A DNA stretch of 64,000 nucleotides from an uncultured Parvularculaceae bacterium (GCA_913055785.1 CAJXLJ010000007.1:34330-98329); one strand, 5' to 3'; shown: positions 8,739-18,456, counted from the stretch's first letter. Numbers and translations: made by a program. The notes: generated by a model not told the origin, from the letters alone.

Positions 8739-9521
8739 ATGAGTGAGACTCAACCGCAGCTCACCGGAAAAATGTTCCTGTTCAAAGAGCCGGAACTTCT
8801 GAGCGTCGAGCAGCATGGGAGCATTGGATTTAACCCTCCCGAGGAACGTTTCGGTTTCTGCAAAAAGATCCGCGGCTTCCCCATCAACGCCAATGAAGTT
8901 GCGCCGGCGATGAAGCATTATCCGGTGTTTGTCGTGAACTACGACATGCCGATGTTGCTTGCCGCAACAGGCGTGATCGATGACGAAAACCTGTTCGTCG
9001 ACGAAAAGGGCGCTTGGGAGCCGAAGACATATGTTCCCGCTTATGTGCGTCGTTACCCGTTCGGCATTGCGTCAGATAGCGACAGCGACCGTTTCGCGAT
9101 CGTCATCGACCGCGCCTTTGATGGGCTCGGCGAGGGTGGCGAGATTCCCTTGTTCGAAAATGGCGAACCTTCGGAAAATACAAAGAAGGCGATCGACTTC
9201 TGTCAGGGATATGAGCGCGATCGTTTCATGACGAAACAGTTTTGCGAAAAGCTGAAAGAACTTGAGCTGCTGGAAGGGCAGAAAGCGAACTTCACAGCTG
9301 AGGGATCGTCGGAAGAACATTCTTTTGCTGAGTATATTGGCGTGAGCGAACAAGCGGTCAAGAAATTGACCGGTGATCAGCTTGCAGAGCTTCGCGACAA
9401 TGGCATGCTGCCGATCGTATACGCCATGCTGATGTCGCTTGGAAATTGGCCGCTGCTCCTGCAGCGCCGGGCGGAACGCCATAAACTCAATGGCGTCGAT
9501 GTGCTGAACCCGATCTCTTGA
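8739..9521 (+). CDS. SapC family protein
   Basis: A 260-residue protein of the SapC family, which is common in marine and caulobacterial genomes and named from Campylobacter S-layer loci; its biochemical role is unknown. Recognisable features are YVPAYVRRYPFGIA around residue 105, followed by the FAIVIDRAFDGLG block, and a C-terminal SLGNWPLLLQRRAERH. No signal peptide or membrane helix is visible. ATG 8739 is preceded by AAAGAAAGG. A rho-independent terminator lies just downstream (9545-9579), so this is a single-gene transcript or the end of one. Confidence 0.85.
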   Translation: MSETQPQLTGKMFLFKEPELLSVEQHGSIGFNPPEERFGFCKKIRGFPINANEVAPAMKHYPVFVVNYDMPMLLAATGVIDDENLFVDEKGAWEPKTYVPAYVRRYPFGIASDSDSDRFAIVIDRAFDGLGEGGEIPLFENGEPSENTKKAIDFCQGYERDRFMTKQFCEKLKELELLEGQKANFTAEGSSEEHSFAEYIGVSEQAVKKLTGDQLAELRDNGMLPIVYAMLMSLGNWPLLLQRRAERHKLNGVDVLNPIS

Positions 9522-9544
9522 TCGAGTCGCCGCCGCTAAACAGA

Positions 9545-9579
9545 AGCCGGGAGCATCGCGCGTCCCGGCTTTCTTTTTT
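9545..9579 (+). terminator. Rho-independent terminator after the SapC-family gene
   Basis: An 8-bp perfect stem AGCCGGGA/TCCCGGCT (9545-9552 with 9563-9570) and a 10-base loop are followed by a T-rich tract TTCTTTTTT. It lies 24 bases after the stop of the SapC-family gene. Confidence 0.85.
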
Positions 9580-9658
9580 GCTCACATTCTCATGACTGGC
9601 GCAGTCTCGCGGCGGAAAGCCATTGGCGAGCGTTGCGCGTCCGGTTAATTAGGACTTC

Positions 9659-11752
9659 ATGATTTCTCGCAGTGTTTTTCGATGGCTGGTTATCGCGCCG
9701 CTCGTGTTGTCGGCCGCTTTTGCGGCTTATGCAGATGACGGGGCCGAGGACAGGATCGATACGGAATATACGAGCACTGAAATCATCAGCGAAACGAGTG
9801 GTTTTGCGCCGGGCGAGACGGTGTGGTTTGCCGTTCGCCAGACTGTCCTTCCTCGCTGGCATGTTTTCTGGACCAATCCCGGCGACGCCGGACTGCCGAT
9901 GGAGCTGACCTGGGCGTTGCCGGACGGATTTGAAGCTGGAGAGCTGCGCCGCCCCGCACCCGAATTCATACCGGTTGGTCCGCTCGCCAGTTACGCTCAC
10001 ACTGGCGCGCCGGTGTTTCTTGTGCCGGTGACGGCGCCGTCCGATGTGCGGCCCGGCGATGTCGTCGAGGTTGACGTCGCCGCCTTCTGGCAAGTTTGCG
10101 AAGACATTTGCGTACCGGAAGAGGCGCGGTTTGAGTTCTCAATGCCGGTATTGGCGGCCGCCGAACCGCGCATGGAAAGACAAGCGCTTTTTGCGCAGGC
10201 GCGGGACGGATTGCCGAAAGCATATGCAGGTTCCGCCCATCTCAAGCGTGTGGGGGAAAACTACCTGATCACTCTCGAGGGCTGGGCTGAGAAGAACATT
10301 CGGCACGCGTTTTTCTTTTCAGCGCTCGAAGGCTTCACCGCGCCGGCGGCGGCGCAAAAAACGAAGCTTGCGCGCGACACGCTTCAGGTGCGGGTTAAGC
10401 CGGGCTGGGTCGCCTCCCTTGAAGACGGGACCGTCACCGGCGTTCTCACTTATGAAACCGCCGCCGGTGAAAAAAAGGCTTACGCCATAACGGCGGCTGT
10501 CGAGGGATCGCTGGCGCCCTCTGCTGCGTTACCTGGCGCAAATAACGCCGGCATTCTGCTGCTTTTTGCATTTCTCGGCGGACTTGTTCTCAACGCCATG
10601 CCATGCGTTTTTCCAATCATCTTCGTCAAAGCCGCAACATTCATGCAATCGGCGCATGAGGACCGGGCGGTGATGCGCGCGCATGGTGGTTTTTACACGC
10701 TTGGCGTGCTTGCAACTTTCGCCGTGATGGGCGGCGCGCTGCTGGCGCTGCGGGCCGGCGGAGAGCAGCTCGGCTGGGGCTTTCATTTGCAGTCGCCCTG
10801 GGTGACGGCGCTTTCCGCCTATGCGCTGTTGCTGGTGGGGCTCAATCTTGCGGGTCTTTATACGGTTGGCGAAAATCTGGCCGGCGCCGGGGACCGCCTG
10901 ACCAAGGCGGGCGGCGCTGCGGGCGCCTTTTTTACCGGTGCGCTTGCGGTGGTGGTCGCCGCGCCGTGCATCGGTCCTCTTCTGAGCGCGCCTATGGGGG
11001 CGGCGCTGGCGCAGCCGCCGTTTATCGGTATGCTGATCTTCCTGGCCATGGGGTTTGGCCTCGCCGCGCCTTACCTCGCCCTGACTTTTGTGCCGCGCCT
11101 CGGGCGGCTCCTGCCGAAGCCGGGTCCGTGGATGGCGGTGTTCAAACAGGCGCTGGCCTTTCCTGTATTCGCCGCCGCCGCCTATTTTCTCTGGGTCTTT
11201 ATTCGCCAGACCGACGGCGTTTCCGTCGCCGCCATACTGGCGGGCGCGGTTTTGCTTTCCTTCTCCGCGTGGGCCTTTGAAAACAGCAAGGGCGATGGTC
11301 GACGCTCGCTCGCCTTGCGTATTATCTCTGCGCTGGCGGCTGTTCTCGCCCTGGCGCCCCTTACTCGGATCGAGGCGCGGGCGGCGTCTCCGGAGGGCAG
11401 GGCGTATGGATCGCTCTTGACCGAACCTTATGATCCTGCCGCCCTCGCAGCTTACCGCGCGGCGGGGACGCCGGTGTTTGTCGATTTCACGGCGGACTGG
11501 TGCGTAACCTGCCAGTTCAACAAATTAACCGTCCTCAATGCGCCGTCAGTCGCCAAGGCTTTCCGCAAGAGCGGGACCGTTCTGATGGTTGCAGACTGGA
11601 CAGTGCGCGATCCTGAGATCACGGCGGCGTTGCGCGCCTTCGGTGCGAGCGGGGTGCCGCTTTATGTCTTTTATCCGCCGGAAGGCGATGCGGTGATCCT
11701 GCCGCAGATGCTTTCGCAGAAAGCGGTTACTCGTGCTCTCGGCGCGCGTTGA
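9659..11752 (+). CDS. dsbD: DsbD/ScsB-type thiol:disulfide interchange protein
   Basis: An inner-membrane reductant conduit of 697 residues carrying electrons from cytoplasmic thioredoxin to the periplasm. Order of parts: signal peptide (1-25); periplasmic DsbD-N-like domain (about 35-280) with a Cys pair near CEDICVPEEA; an eight-helix transmembrane domain (about 290-570) with the redox cysteines in LNAMPCVFPIIF and VVVAAPCIGPLL; and a C-terminal periplasmic thioredoxin-like domain with TADWCVTCQFN (Cys about 614 and 617). All three redox modules are complete. The N-terminal domain resembles the ScsB-type variant more than E. coli DsbD; that assignment is tentative. Confidence 0.9.
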   Translation: MISRSVFRWLVIAPLVLSAAFAAYADDGAEDRIDTEYTSTEIISETSGFAPGETVWFAVRQTVLPRWHVFWTNPGDAGLPMELTWALPDGFEAGELRRPAPEFIPVGPLASYAHTGAPVFLVPVTAPSDVRPGDVVEVDVAAFWQVCEDICVPEEARFEFSMPVLAAAEPRMERQALFAQARDGLPKAYAGSAHLKRVGENYLITLEGWAEKNIRHAFFFSALEGFTAPAAAQKTKLARDTLQVRVKPGWVASLEDGTVTGVLTYETAAGEKKAYAITAAVEGSLAPSAALPGANNAGILLLFAFLGGLVLNAMPCVFPIIFVKAATFMQSAHEDRAVMRAHGGFYTLGVLATFAVMGGALLALRAGGEQLGWGFHLQSPWVTALSAYALLLVGLNLAGLYTVGENLAGAGDRLTKAGGAAGAFFTGALAVVVAAPCIGPLLSAPMGAALAQPPFIGMLIFLAMGFGLAAPYLALTFVPRLGRLLPKPGPWMAVFKQALAFPVFAAAAYFLWVFIRQTDGVSVAAILAGAVLLSFSAWAFENSKGDGRRSLALRIISALAAVLALAPLTRIEARAASPEGRAYGSLLTEPYDPAALAAYRAAGTPVFVDFTADWCVTCQFNKLTVLNAPSVAKAFRKSGTVLMVADWTVRDPEITAALRAFGASGVPLYVFYPPEGDAVILPQMLSQKAVTRALGAR

Positions 11753-11758
11753 GCGGAT

Positions 11759-11932
11759 TTAGTGGAGGTCGGAGGTGTTGGCGGGCGCCATGACGACCTG
11801 CGCCGCCGTCGCTTCGGTCACATGCTGGTGTTCCAGCGCTTTCGCGCCGAAAATGATCGATACCGCGGCGATGGCGGCAAGGCTTGTGAGGGCGCGGGCG
11901 GTGAGATTTTCAGCGATAATGGGCGTTTTCAT
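11759..11932 (-). CDS. Small 57-residue membrane/periplasmic protein
   Basis: A short open frame on the minus strand, ATG at 11932 to TAA at 11759. The product begins MKTPIIAENLTARALTSLAA, has a hydrophobic helix (about residues 12-30) and a polar tail rich in His and Ala ending NTSDLH. A charged start plus one helix fits a signal anchor or signal peptide. The ribosome site (AGAAGA) is weak. It fills an otherwise empty 267-base gap between the DsbD-type gene and pgi, with its stop 7 bases from the dsbD stop. Composition and strand-specific codon pattern look coding, but similarity searching is needed to confirm. Confidence 0.55.
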   Translation of the reverse strand: MKTPIIAENLTARALTSLAAIAAVSIIFGAKALEHQHVTEATAAQVVMAPANTSDLH

Positions 11933-12019
11933 GCAGGTCTTCTAGCCGGACATCGTTAAAACGCGTTGAGGAAGTCTGTTAAAATTCCTATCAAGTCCCC
12001 GGCGGCGGAAAGGGTCCTT

Positions 12020-13708
12020 ATGAGCGAAATTGCGTCGAGCCAGGAATGGAAAGCGCTTGAAGAAAGCGCCGCCGAACTCGAAGGCGTTTCCGTGCGGTCG
12101 CTTTTTGACGAAGATCCGGCGCGGTTCGGGCGTTACTCGATCGAGGCGGCGGGGCTGTTTCTTGATTTCTCCAAGAACAAGATCACCGATGACGTGCTCG
12201 CCCGCCTTCTTGCGCTGTCGAAAAAGGCTGACGTCGAAGGCGCCCGCAAGCGCATGTTCGCCGGAGAGCCGGTCAATGTCACGGAGGCTCGTGCGGTGCT
12301 GCATCCTGCGCTGCGCGACTTCGCGGCCCGCACCTATCATGTGGGCGGGGAAGACGTTTCGCGGCTGGTGCGCGCCGAGCGGGATGCGCTGGCGGCGTTT
12401 TGCGCAAGTGTTCATTCGGGCGAGTGCCGGGGCTACTCAGGCAAGCCGCTCGACACCATCGTCAATATTGGCATCGGGGGCTCAGATCTCGGTCCGCAAA
12501 TGGTTGTCGAAGCGTTAAGGCCTTACTGGATCGACGGGCGTCACGCTTATTTCGTTTCCAATATCGATGGTCAGCACCTCGCCGATACGCTTGAAAAACT
12601 CGATCCCGAACGCACGCTTTTCATCATCGCGTCGAAAACCTTCACGACTGATGAGACGCTTACCAATGCGATGAGCGCCAAGTCCTGGTTTCTGGCGAAT
12701 GGCGGAAGCGAGGCCGCCATCGCAAAGCACTTCGTGGCGCTCTCGACAAATGAGCGCGCCGTTACGGCATTCGGCATCGATCCCAGGAACATGTTTCGCT
12801 TCTGGGACTGGGTCGGCGGGCGCTATTCCTTGTGGTCGTCTATCGGCCTTTCGATTGCGCTGCAGACAGGTTTCGATCATTTCGAAAGGCTGCTCCGCGG
12901 CGCTCACGCGATGGATGAACATTTCCGCGCCGCGCCTTTGCGGGAAAATATGCCCGTCATGCTGGCGCTCACAGGCGTCTGGAACCGTAATTTTCTGGGC
13001 GCCGCGGCTCATGCGATTTTACCCTATGATCAGCATCTTCATCGCCTGCCTGCCTATCTCCAGCAGGCCGACATGGAATCGAACGGCAAGCGCACGGGGG
13101 TCGACGGCGCGCCGGTTGGCGCCGCAACCGGACCGGTCATCTTCGGCGAGCCCGGGACGAACGGTCAGCATGCGTTTTACCAACTCCTTCATCAGGGAAC
13201 CGATCTCATTTCCGCGGATTTCATCGCCCCGGCGGTGAGCCAGTCGGAAATGGCGCCGCACCACGAAAAGCTGCTGGCGAATTTTCTCGCCCAGACCGAA
13301 GCGTTGATGCGTGGCCGTACGGAAAAGGAGGCGAGCGACGAACTCGCCCGCGAAGGCCGCCCGGAAGCCGAGATCAGCCGCCTCGCGCCGCACAAGGTTT
13401 TTCCAGGCGACCGGCCGAGCAATTCCATTCTCATGGAGAAATTGACGCCGGAAACCCTCGGCGCGCTGATCGCGCTTTATGAACACAAGATTTTCTGTCA
13501 GGGCGTAATCTGGGGAATCAATTCATTCGACCAATGGGGCGTCGAACTCGGCAAGGCGCTGGCGAAATCGATCCTGCCGGAGCTGGCGTCGCTCGGCGAA
13601 GAGAAACCGCCGGCGACAGCACATGACGCCTCGACCAACGGGCTGATCAATCGCATCAACGCGGCCCGTTCGGGCGCGGCAGGCAAACACTCAGCCGGGA
13701 GGAAATGA
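12020..13708 (+). CDS. pgi: Glucose-6-phosphate isomerase
   Basis: Interconverts glucose-6-phosphate and fructose-6-phosphate in the cytoplasm. Full length at 562 residues. Family signatures are [12 protein letters not shown] (phosphate-binding), the PROSITE-like [28 protein letters not shown], and [20 protein letters not shown] containing the catalytic Glu and His. I chose ATG 12020, preceded by GGAAAGGG; the frame is open further upstream without similarity. The downstream cyclophilin gene overlaps by 4 bases (ATGA), so the two are translationally coupled. Confidence 0.97.
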   Translation: MSEIASSQEWKALEESAAELEGVSVRSLFDEDPARFGRYSIEAAGLFLDFSKNKITDDVLARLLALSKKADVEGARKRMFAGEPVNVTEARAVLHPALRDFAARTYHVGGEDVSRLVRAERDALAAFCASVHSGECRGYSGKPLDTIVNIGIGGSDLGPQMVVEALRPYWIDGRHAYFVSNIDGQHLADTLEKLDPERTLFIIASKTFTTDETLTNAMSAKSWFLANGGSEAAIAKHFVALSTNERAVTAFGIDPRNMFRFWDWVGGRYSLWSSIGLSIALQTGFDHFERLLRGAHAMDEHFRAAPLRENMPVMLALTGVWNRNFLGAAAHAILPYDQHLHRLPAYLQQADMESNGKRTGVDGAPVGAATGPVIFGEPGTNGQHAFYQLLHQGTDLISADFIAPAVSQSEMAPHHEKLLANFLAQTEALMRGRTEKEASDELAREGRPEAEISRLAPHKVFPGDRPSNSILMEKLTPETLGALIALYEHKIFCQGVIWGINSFDQWGVELGKALAKSILPELASLGEEKPPATAHDASTNGLINRINAARSGAAGKHSAGRK

Positions 13709-14301
13709 TGAGAGCTGCTGTTGTGGGCGCTTTGTGCGCCGCCGCGATATTGCTTCTCGCGCCGGCCCGCGCTGAGGATGCGCTCTATGCGAAGATTGAG
13801 ACAACGATGGGAGACATCGTCGTCGAGCTTTATCCTGACAAGGCGCCGGAGAGCGTCGCCAATTTTCTCGAATATGCGCGGTCAGGACAATATGATCGTA
13901 CGCTGATCCATCGGGTGGTGACCGGACGCATTATCCAGGGCGGCGGCTATTCTCCCTATTTTACGGAGCGCGTGTTGCGCGATCCGATCCCTTATGAGGG
14001 CGGTAACGGGCTTGTGAACAAACGCGGCGCTATCGCTATGGCGCGCGGCGACGATCCCGACGGCGCACAGGCGCAATGGTTCATCAACCTCGCTGACAAC
14101 GAGGATCTCGATCATCGTCAGGGGGCGTATGGCCCGATATACGGATATGCCGTGTTTGGTCAGGTTATTGACGGCATGGCGGCTGTCGACGCCATCGGCT
14201 CGGTGGCTACGGGGCCCGGCGGACAGTTTGACGCTGAAGTTCCTCTCGAACCCGTGATCATCATGCGGATTGACCCGATTTCCTGGCCGCAGTCAGACTA
14301 G
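13705..14301 (+). CDS. Periplasmic cyclophilin-type peptidyl-prolyl cis-trans isomerase
   Basis: A 198-residue protein: signal peptide ([20 protein letters not shown], cleavage near ARA-ED), then one cyclophilin domain beginning [16 protein letters not shown]. Domain motifs: [26 protein letters not shown] (the family usually has FHRV and FMIQGG), [10 protein letters not shown] and [12 protein letters not shown]. It is likely a periplasmic folding catalyst. ATG 13705 and ATG 13708 are both possible; the GGGAGGAA ribosome site serves either. Overlap with pgi suggests co-expression, though no functional link is evident. Confidence 0.9.
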   Translation: MMRAAVVGALCAAAILLLAPARAEDALYAKIETTMGDIVVELYPDKAPESVANFLEYARSGQYDRTLIHRVVTGRIIQGGGYSPYFTERVLRDPIPYEGGNGLVNKRGAIAMARGDDPDGAQAQWFINLADNEDLDHRQGAYGPIYGYAVFGQVIDGMAAVDAIGSVATGPGGQFDAEVPLEPVIIMRIDPISWPQSD

Positions 14302-14349
14302 AAAAAACTGGAAAAAAGTTCTAGGAAGCGAAAAAAGAGGGGCGTTCGC

Positions 14350-15108
14350 ATGTCAGTAAGAATTACACTCGCTTTAGCTGCGTTTTTTGCATTGTTTTCG
14401 CCGGCCTTCGCTCAGGAAAGCGACGGGCCGCAAACAGGGCAGTACACGGAAATACGAACTGTCGCGTCGGTTATCGGCGAAACGCAAGCTGCGGCTTTCG
14501 GCGAAGCCATCAAGGCTGATCATGATATCGAGTTCGATGTTTACGTGCCGCCGTCCTATGACCCGTCAGCGCCCGCCGGGATATTCGTCTTTATCAGCCC
14601 GTCGGTAATGGGTGAGATTCCCGACGACTGGAAAGTCGTCATGGATAACCGGAACCTCATTTGGGTGAGCGTCAACAAGTCCGGCAACAAGGTTCCCGCA
14701 CTCCGCCGTATGGCTGAGGCCGCGATCTCGCCAAGTTTTATCGCACAAAAATACCGGGTCGACCCGACCAGAATATATGTATCGGGCTTTTCCGGCGGCG
14801 GCCGCGTAGCCAGCCAAGTGGCCACGGTTTACCCCGACCTTTTCAATGGCGCCCTGTTTATGTGCGGGGTTGATCCGTGGGAGCCCAATCCGCCAGCGAT
14901 GATCGACACAATCAAGAACAACCGCTTTGTCTTTTTGACCGGGTCGGAAGACTTCAACAGGCGTATGACGCTTAAAGCGTATGGCCTGTACAAAGACGCG
15001 GGCGTTGAACAAATCAAGCTGATGGTGGTAACGGCGATGCGTCACCGGCCGCCTGGAACGAGCAAATTCGAAGAAGCGGTCGAATTTCTGGATGGCGTCG
15101 CCGAGTAA
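14350..15108 (+). CDS. Secreted alpha/beta hydrolase, PHB-depolymerase/esterase-like
   Basis: A 252-residue exported hydrolase. The signal peptide ends at PAFA-QE (about residue 21). The hydrolase core has DVYVPPSYDPSAPAG (polyhydroxybutyrate-depolymerase/esterase D-like start), YVSGFSGGG with nucleophile Ser148, FMCGVDPWE, FLTGSEDFN (candidate acid residue) and MRHRPPGT (candidate His). Organisation resembles PHB depolymerase/feruloyl-esterase-like proteins but the substrate is not evident. It starts 48 bases after the cyclophilin gene, following an A-rich stretch. Confidence 0.7.
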   Translation: MSVRITLALAAFFALFSPAFAQESDGPQTGQYTEIRTVASVIGETQAAAFGEAIKADHDIEFDVYVPPSYDPSAPAGIFVFISPSVMGEIPDDWKVVMDNRNLIWVSVNKSGNKVPALRRMAEAAISPSFIAQKYRVDPTRIYVSGFSGGGRVASQVATVYPDLFNGALFMCGVDPWEPNPPAMIDTIKNNRFVFLTGSEDFNRRMTLKAYGLYKDAGVEQIKLMVVTAMRHRPPGTSKFEEAVEFLDGVAE

Positions 15109-15126
15109 CCGTTAGGTTGAGCGCGC

Positions 15127-15603
15127 TTAGGGGGCGTTCTTTTTCATCGCCTCCAGCGCCATCCTGTCGATTTCAAATTCCTGCTGAATGGTGATGGTCT
15201 CTCCAGCAAGCAGGGCGCCTGTCTCGTTTTCGCCAAGCGCGCGGGAGAAGATCGTCCGCTCCCCCGGATCGAGCGTGTCGATGATCTCTCCGGTCAATGC
15301 GATTTCAAGGGTTGCGAGAAAACGAGGCGCCGGCTCGCCGTCGCTGTCGGTGAGCGCGAGCACAAAAGCGACCTCGTTGTCTCCTTCACGCACGAACTGG
15401 TTGAGCGGGATTGAAGCGGTCATGGCCCCGCTGTCGCTCGAGGCGAAGTCGTTGTGCTTGCCATTAATCGAGGTTTGAACGCTGACGTCGGTCGTCGACA
15501 CCGAGAGCGTCAGATACATATCCCGCGGGACTGGGCCTCCCTGGACGCCGCATCCGAGAAGGCTCAGGAACGATCCGGCAAGGAACCATCTGGGTACAGG
15601 CAT
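15127..15603 (-). CDS. Hypothetical lipoprotein
   Basis: A 158-residue protein with an N-terminal hydrophobic segment and lipobox LSLLGC (Cys about residue 18), so probably membrane-anchored. The mature part is beta-rich and acidic with no family I recognise; phrases such as FVREGDNEVAFVLAL and FLATLEIALTGEI suggest an immunoglobulin-like or carbohydrate-binding-like sandwich. ATG 15603 is chosen because GGGAG lies 6-7 bases upstream; the longer frame adds an arginine-rich leader before the lipobox. It converges on the secreted hydrolase, 18 bases away. Confidence 0.65.
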   Translation of the reverse strand: MPVPRWFLAGSFLSLLGCGVQGGPVPRDMYLTLSVSTTDVSVQTSINGKHNDFASSDSGAMTASIPLNQFVREGDNEVAFVLALTDSDGEPAPRFLATLEIALTGEIIDTLDPGERTIFSRALGENETGALLAGETITIQQEFEIDRMALEAMKKNAP

Positions 15604-15735
15604 GGCGATCTCCCTTCGCGCGCTTGCGCCTTGCATTGAACGCCGCGTTTCACGCCGGGTCAATCTTGGGGCGGCGGCTTTGGTTGCGGCGGACCGGGGC
15701 TTGCGCTATCCCGCGCACCTTGAAGGACGAGTCTG

Positions 15736-17211
15736 ATGGCTAAAAAACAAAAGACATTCCGGCCCAAAGCGCGGGTCCCGAGGGGCTTTCGCGACCGTCT
15801 CGGCGCGGAAATCGCCGCCGAGCGCGAGATGCTGGCGCGCATCAGCGCCGTCTATGAGGCCTATGGATTCGATCCGCTGGAGACCCCGGCCTTTGAATAC
15901 ACAGACGCGCTCGGCAAATTCCTGCCGGATGTCGACCGGCCGAACGCCGGCGTTTTCTCGCTGCAGGACGATGACGAGCAATGGATGAGCCTGCGCTATG
16001 ATTTGACAGCGCCGCTCGCCCGCTTCGTCGCGGAGAATTTCGACGCGCTGCCCAAACCGTTCCGGCGCTATCAGGTGGGGCCCGTCTGGCGCAACGAAAA
16101 GCCCGGACCGGGCCGTTACCGTCAGTTCACCCAATGCGACGCCGATACAGTCGGCGCGCCCGCGCCTTACGCCGATGCGGAGATGTGCGCGCTGTTTGCG
16201 GAAGTGATCGAGGCGGCGGGGATCGCCCGCGGCGATTTTGTCATCCGGGTTAGTAACCGGAAGATCGTCGACGGATTATTCGAGAAGATCGGTCTTGCGG
16301 GCGAAGCGGATGCGGAAACGCGTCTCACCGTGATGCGCTCCATGGACAAGTTCGACAAGTTCGGCGCCGAGGGCGTGGGGCTGCTGCTCGGGCCCGGCCG
16401 CAAGGATGAGTCCGGCGACTTTACAGACGGCGCGGGGCTCGACGACGCCAAGATCGCGGCGGTGATTTCGTTTCTGCAGTCGGGCGCGGGCGAGGGCGAT
16501 TCCCTTGAAAAGATGAGCGCGCTGCTCGGCGAAACAAAAACCGGCGGCGAGGGGCTCGCCGAACTCGCCGGCATCAAGGCGTCGATTCCGGACTTCGATC
16601 AGCGCCCGATTGTCTTCGACTGTTCGATCATTCGCGGCCTTGAATATTACACCGGCCCCGTCTTCGAGGCCGACCTCGCCTTTGCGACAGAAGACGAAAA
16701 GGGCAGGCCGGTGCAGATCGGCTCAGTCGGCGGCGGCGGGCGTTATGACGGGCTGGTCAAACGCTTCAAGGGCGTCGAGGTTCCGGCCGTCGGCATATCG
16801 GTCGGCGTTTCGCGGTTGCTGGCGGCGCTGGCGCTGCAGCAGAAAACCGGCGCCGGTATGCAGGGGCCGGTTATCGTGCTGGCGCTCGAGAAGGACCAGA
16901 TGGCGTCCTACCAGCAAATGGCGACGGACCTTCGCAATGCGGGCCTGCGCGCAGAGGTCTATCTCGGCGGCTCGAATTTCGGGAAGCAGCTCAAATACGC
17001 CGACAAGCGCGCCGCGCCGGTCGCCGTCATTCAAGGCGAGGACGAGCGCCTCAAGAACGAGGTGACGATCAAGGATCTCATTCTCGGCGCGGAGCTGTCG
17101 AAAGACATCGAAGACAACAAGGAATGGCGCGAGGAACAGCCCGCGCAGTTCACCGTGCAGCGAAGCGAGTTCGTCGACGCGGTGAAGAAGACGCTGGCAA
17201 GGCGGCGATAG
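15736..17211 (+). CDS. hisS: Histidyl-tRNA synthetase
   Basis: A class II aminoacyl-tRNA synthetase of 491 residues that charges tRNA-His. Motif 2 is FRRYQVGPVWRNEKPGPGRYRQF, shown here split across its loop, with the histidine-specific stretch RGLEYYTGPVFEA and motif 3 GGGRYDGL...VGISVGVSRL. The C-terminal 100 residues form the anticodon-binding domain. It opens KARVPRGFRDRLGAE, like the alphaproteobacterial long form. ATG 15736 follows AAGGACGAG. It converges on the AEC transporter with only 2 bases between the stops. Confidence 0.96.
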   Translation: MAKKQKTFRPKARVPRGFRDRLGAEIAAEREMLARISAVYEAYGFDPLETPAFEYTDALGKFLPDVDRPNAGVFSLQDDDEQWMSLRYDLTAPLARFVAENFDALPKPFRRYQVGPVWRNEKPGPGRYRQFTQCDADTVGAPAPYADAEMCALFAEVIEAAGIARGDFVIRVSNRKIVDGLFEKIGLAGEADAETRLTVMRSMDKFDKFGAEGVGLLLGPGRKDESGDFTDGAGLDDAKIAAVISFLQSGAGEGDSLEKMSALLGETKTGGEGLAELAGIKASIPDFDQRPIVFDCSIIRGLEYYTGPVFEADLAFATEDEKGRPVQIGSVGGGGRYDGLVKRFKGVEVPAVGISVGVSRLLAALALQQKTGAGMQGPVIVLALEKDQMASYQQMATDLRNAGLRAEVYLGGSNFGKQLKYADKRAAPVAVIQGEDERLKNEVTIKDLILGAELSKDIEDNKEWREEQPAQFTVQRSEFVDAVKKTLARRR

Positions 17212-17213
17212 GT

Positions 17214-18146
17214 TTACGCAAGCAACGCCAGCACGCCGGAAATCGTCAGAACGGACAGCATCGTCGTGAGGCTTACCGCAGCGGCGACCTCGCTTTTCGC
17301 GGTGTCGTACTGGCTCGCCATGACGAAGGAGCCGACAGCGCACGGCGTGAATACGAAAAGCGCCAGCGCGCCGAGATAATGCGGGTCAGTCACGTCGAGG
17401 AAATACGCGGCCGAGAGCGCGACCGCCGGCAGGAACGCCATCTTCATGAATGCAATCAGCGAGACCCGGCCGGCGACGGAACGGAGCGCAGGGAACTGGT
17501 GAGTCGCCAGGAAAAGACCGATCGAGAACAGCGCCGTAGGCCCGGCGGCGCGGCCGAGCAGGGAGAAAAACGTTTCAACCGGTCCGCCATAGGGAAGGGC
17601 TGAAGCCGAATAGACGAACCCTGCGGCCATGCCGATCACTAGCGGGTTGCGCGCCGCGCCGGCGAAATAGCCTGCGATGCGGGTCGGCCAATGACCGTCC
17701 TCGCGGCGCGGGGCCATCAGGGCGGCGCCGATTGCAATCACGAAAATCCCTTCAATCAGCATCAGGACGATGAACGGCCGCGCCCAGCCTTCGATCGAAA
17801 GCGCGATTGGGAGACCGAGAAACACCGCATTGCCGAGAGTCGATGCGAGGGCGTGCGCGCCTGCTTCCCTTTTCGTCAGGGGAAAGAGTATTTGCGAACA
17901 GAGATAGCCGGCGCCAAGCGCGGCGGCGGCGGCGATCCCGTATGAAGCGGCGAGCGCTACGTCTTCCCTGCCGGGCGGCGGCGTCGACGCGGCGAGATTG
18001 AAGAGCGCCGCCGGCATCGCGAAACGGAAAACGAATTTGTTGAGCGCCTGGGAATCGCCCGCGTCGAGAAAGCTGAAGCGGCCGGCGGCGAAACCGGCGG
18101 CGATAATCCCGAAAACGGGGAGAGCGACAGCGATGACGGGGTTCAT
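17214..18146 (-). CDS. AEC (auxin efflux carrier)-family permease
   Basis: A 310-residue integral membrane protein with about ten helices, two groups of five, and the family hallmarks: start MNPVIAVALPVFGIIAAGFAAG, LNKFVFRFAMPAALF in helix 2, and CAVGSFVMASQY in the second half. AEC proteins in bacteria export or import small organic acids such as malate or malonate; the substrate here is unknown. Start taken at ATG 18146, where similarity begins. A 310-base gap to the next gene on the plus strand holds its promoter region. Confidence 0.85.
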   Translation of the reverse strand: MNPVIAVALPVFGIIAAGFAAGRFSFLDAGDSQALNKFVFRFAMPAALFNLAASTPPPGREDVALAASYGIAAAAALGAGYLCSQILFPLTKREAGAHALASTLGNAVFLGLPIALSIEGWARPFIVLMLIEGIFVIAIGAALMAPRREDGHWPTRIAGYFAGAARNPLVIGMAAGFVYSASALPYGGPVETFFSLLGRAAGPTALFSIGLFLATHQFPALRSVAGRVSLIAFMKMAFLPAVALSAAYFLDVTDPHYLGALALFVFTPCAVGSFVMASQYDTAKSEVAAAVSLTTMLSVLTISGVLALLA

Positions 18147-18456
18147 GAGACGGCGGCGGGCTTTCCAACAATCGCCGCCTGTCCTCGGTCGGTTGCGCGC
18201 GAAGGTCAAGGCGGCGCGCCGGCCAAGGGGAAATGCGCCGGACGGGTGACGTGCCTGATCTCCCGGGGGCTGGGGGCGATGGTTAAAACCGGAAACTCCG
18301 GCCGCATCGCCCGTCCGACGGGGTCAGGATGAGCGCCGATTGGGGCGCAGACAGGGATCAATTATGGCTTTTTTGAGAATGAAACTCCCGCGCGGGTTGT
18401 GGAAAAATTACCCTTAGCGCTTGCCGTTTCGCCCGAGCCGGTCGAAAATAACCCCA
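18147..18456. other. 310-base divergent intergenic region with a structured element
   Basis: Separates the AEC permease and the DUF2794 gene. Besides the stem-loop at 18274-18312 it contains two very short overlapping frames near 18329-18420 (MSADWGADRDQLWLF and MAFLRMKLPRGLWKNYP) just before the DUF2794 start. I do not claim these as genes. No promoter could be assigned with confidence. Confidence 0.5.
18274..18312 (+). ncRNA. Candidate structured leader upstream of the DUF2794 gene
   Basis: An 8-bp perfect outer stem GGGCGATG/CATCGCCC (18274-18281 with 18305-18312) encloses a second 5-bp hairpin CCGGA-AAC-TCCGG and an unpaired GTTAAAA. No T-run follows, so it is not a simple terminator. 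It may be part of a 5' leader or a small RNA. It matches no class that I recognise, and only the predicted pairing supports it. Confidence 0.3.

Noticed and set aside
14296..14340. A-rich repeats (CTAGAA...TTCTAG) after the cyclophilin gene as a terminator
   Set aside because: The stem is only 6 AT-rich pairs with a 15-base loop and no T-run on the plus strand.
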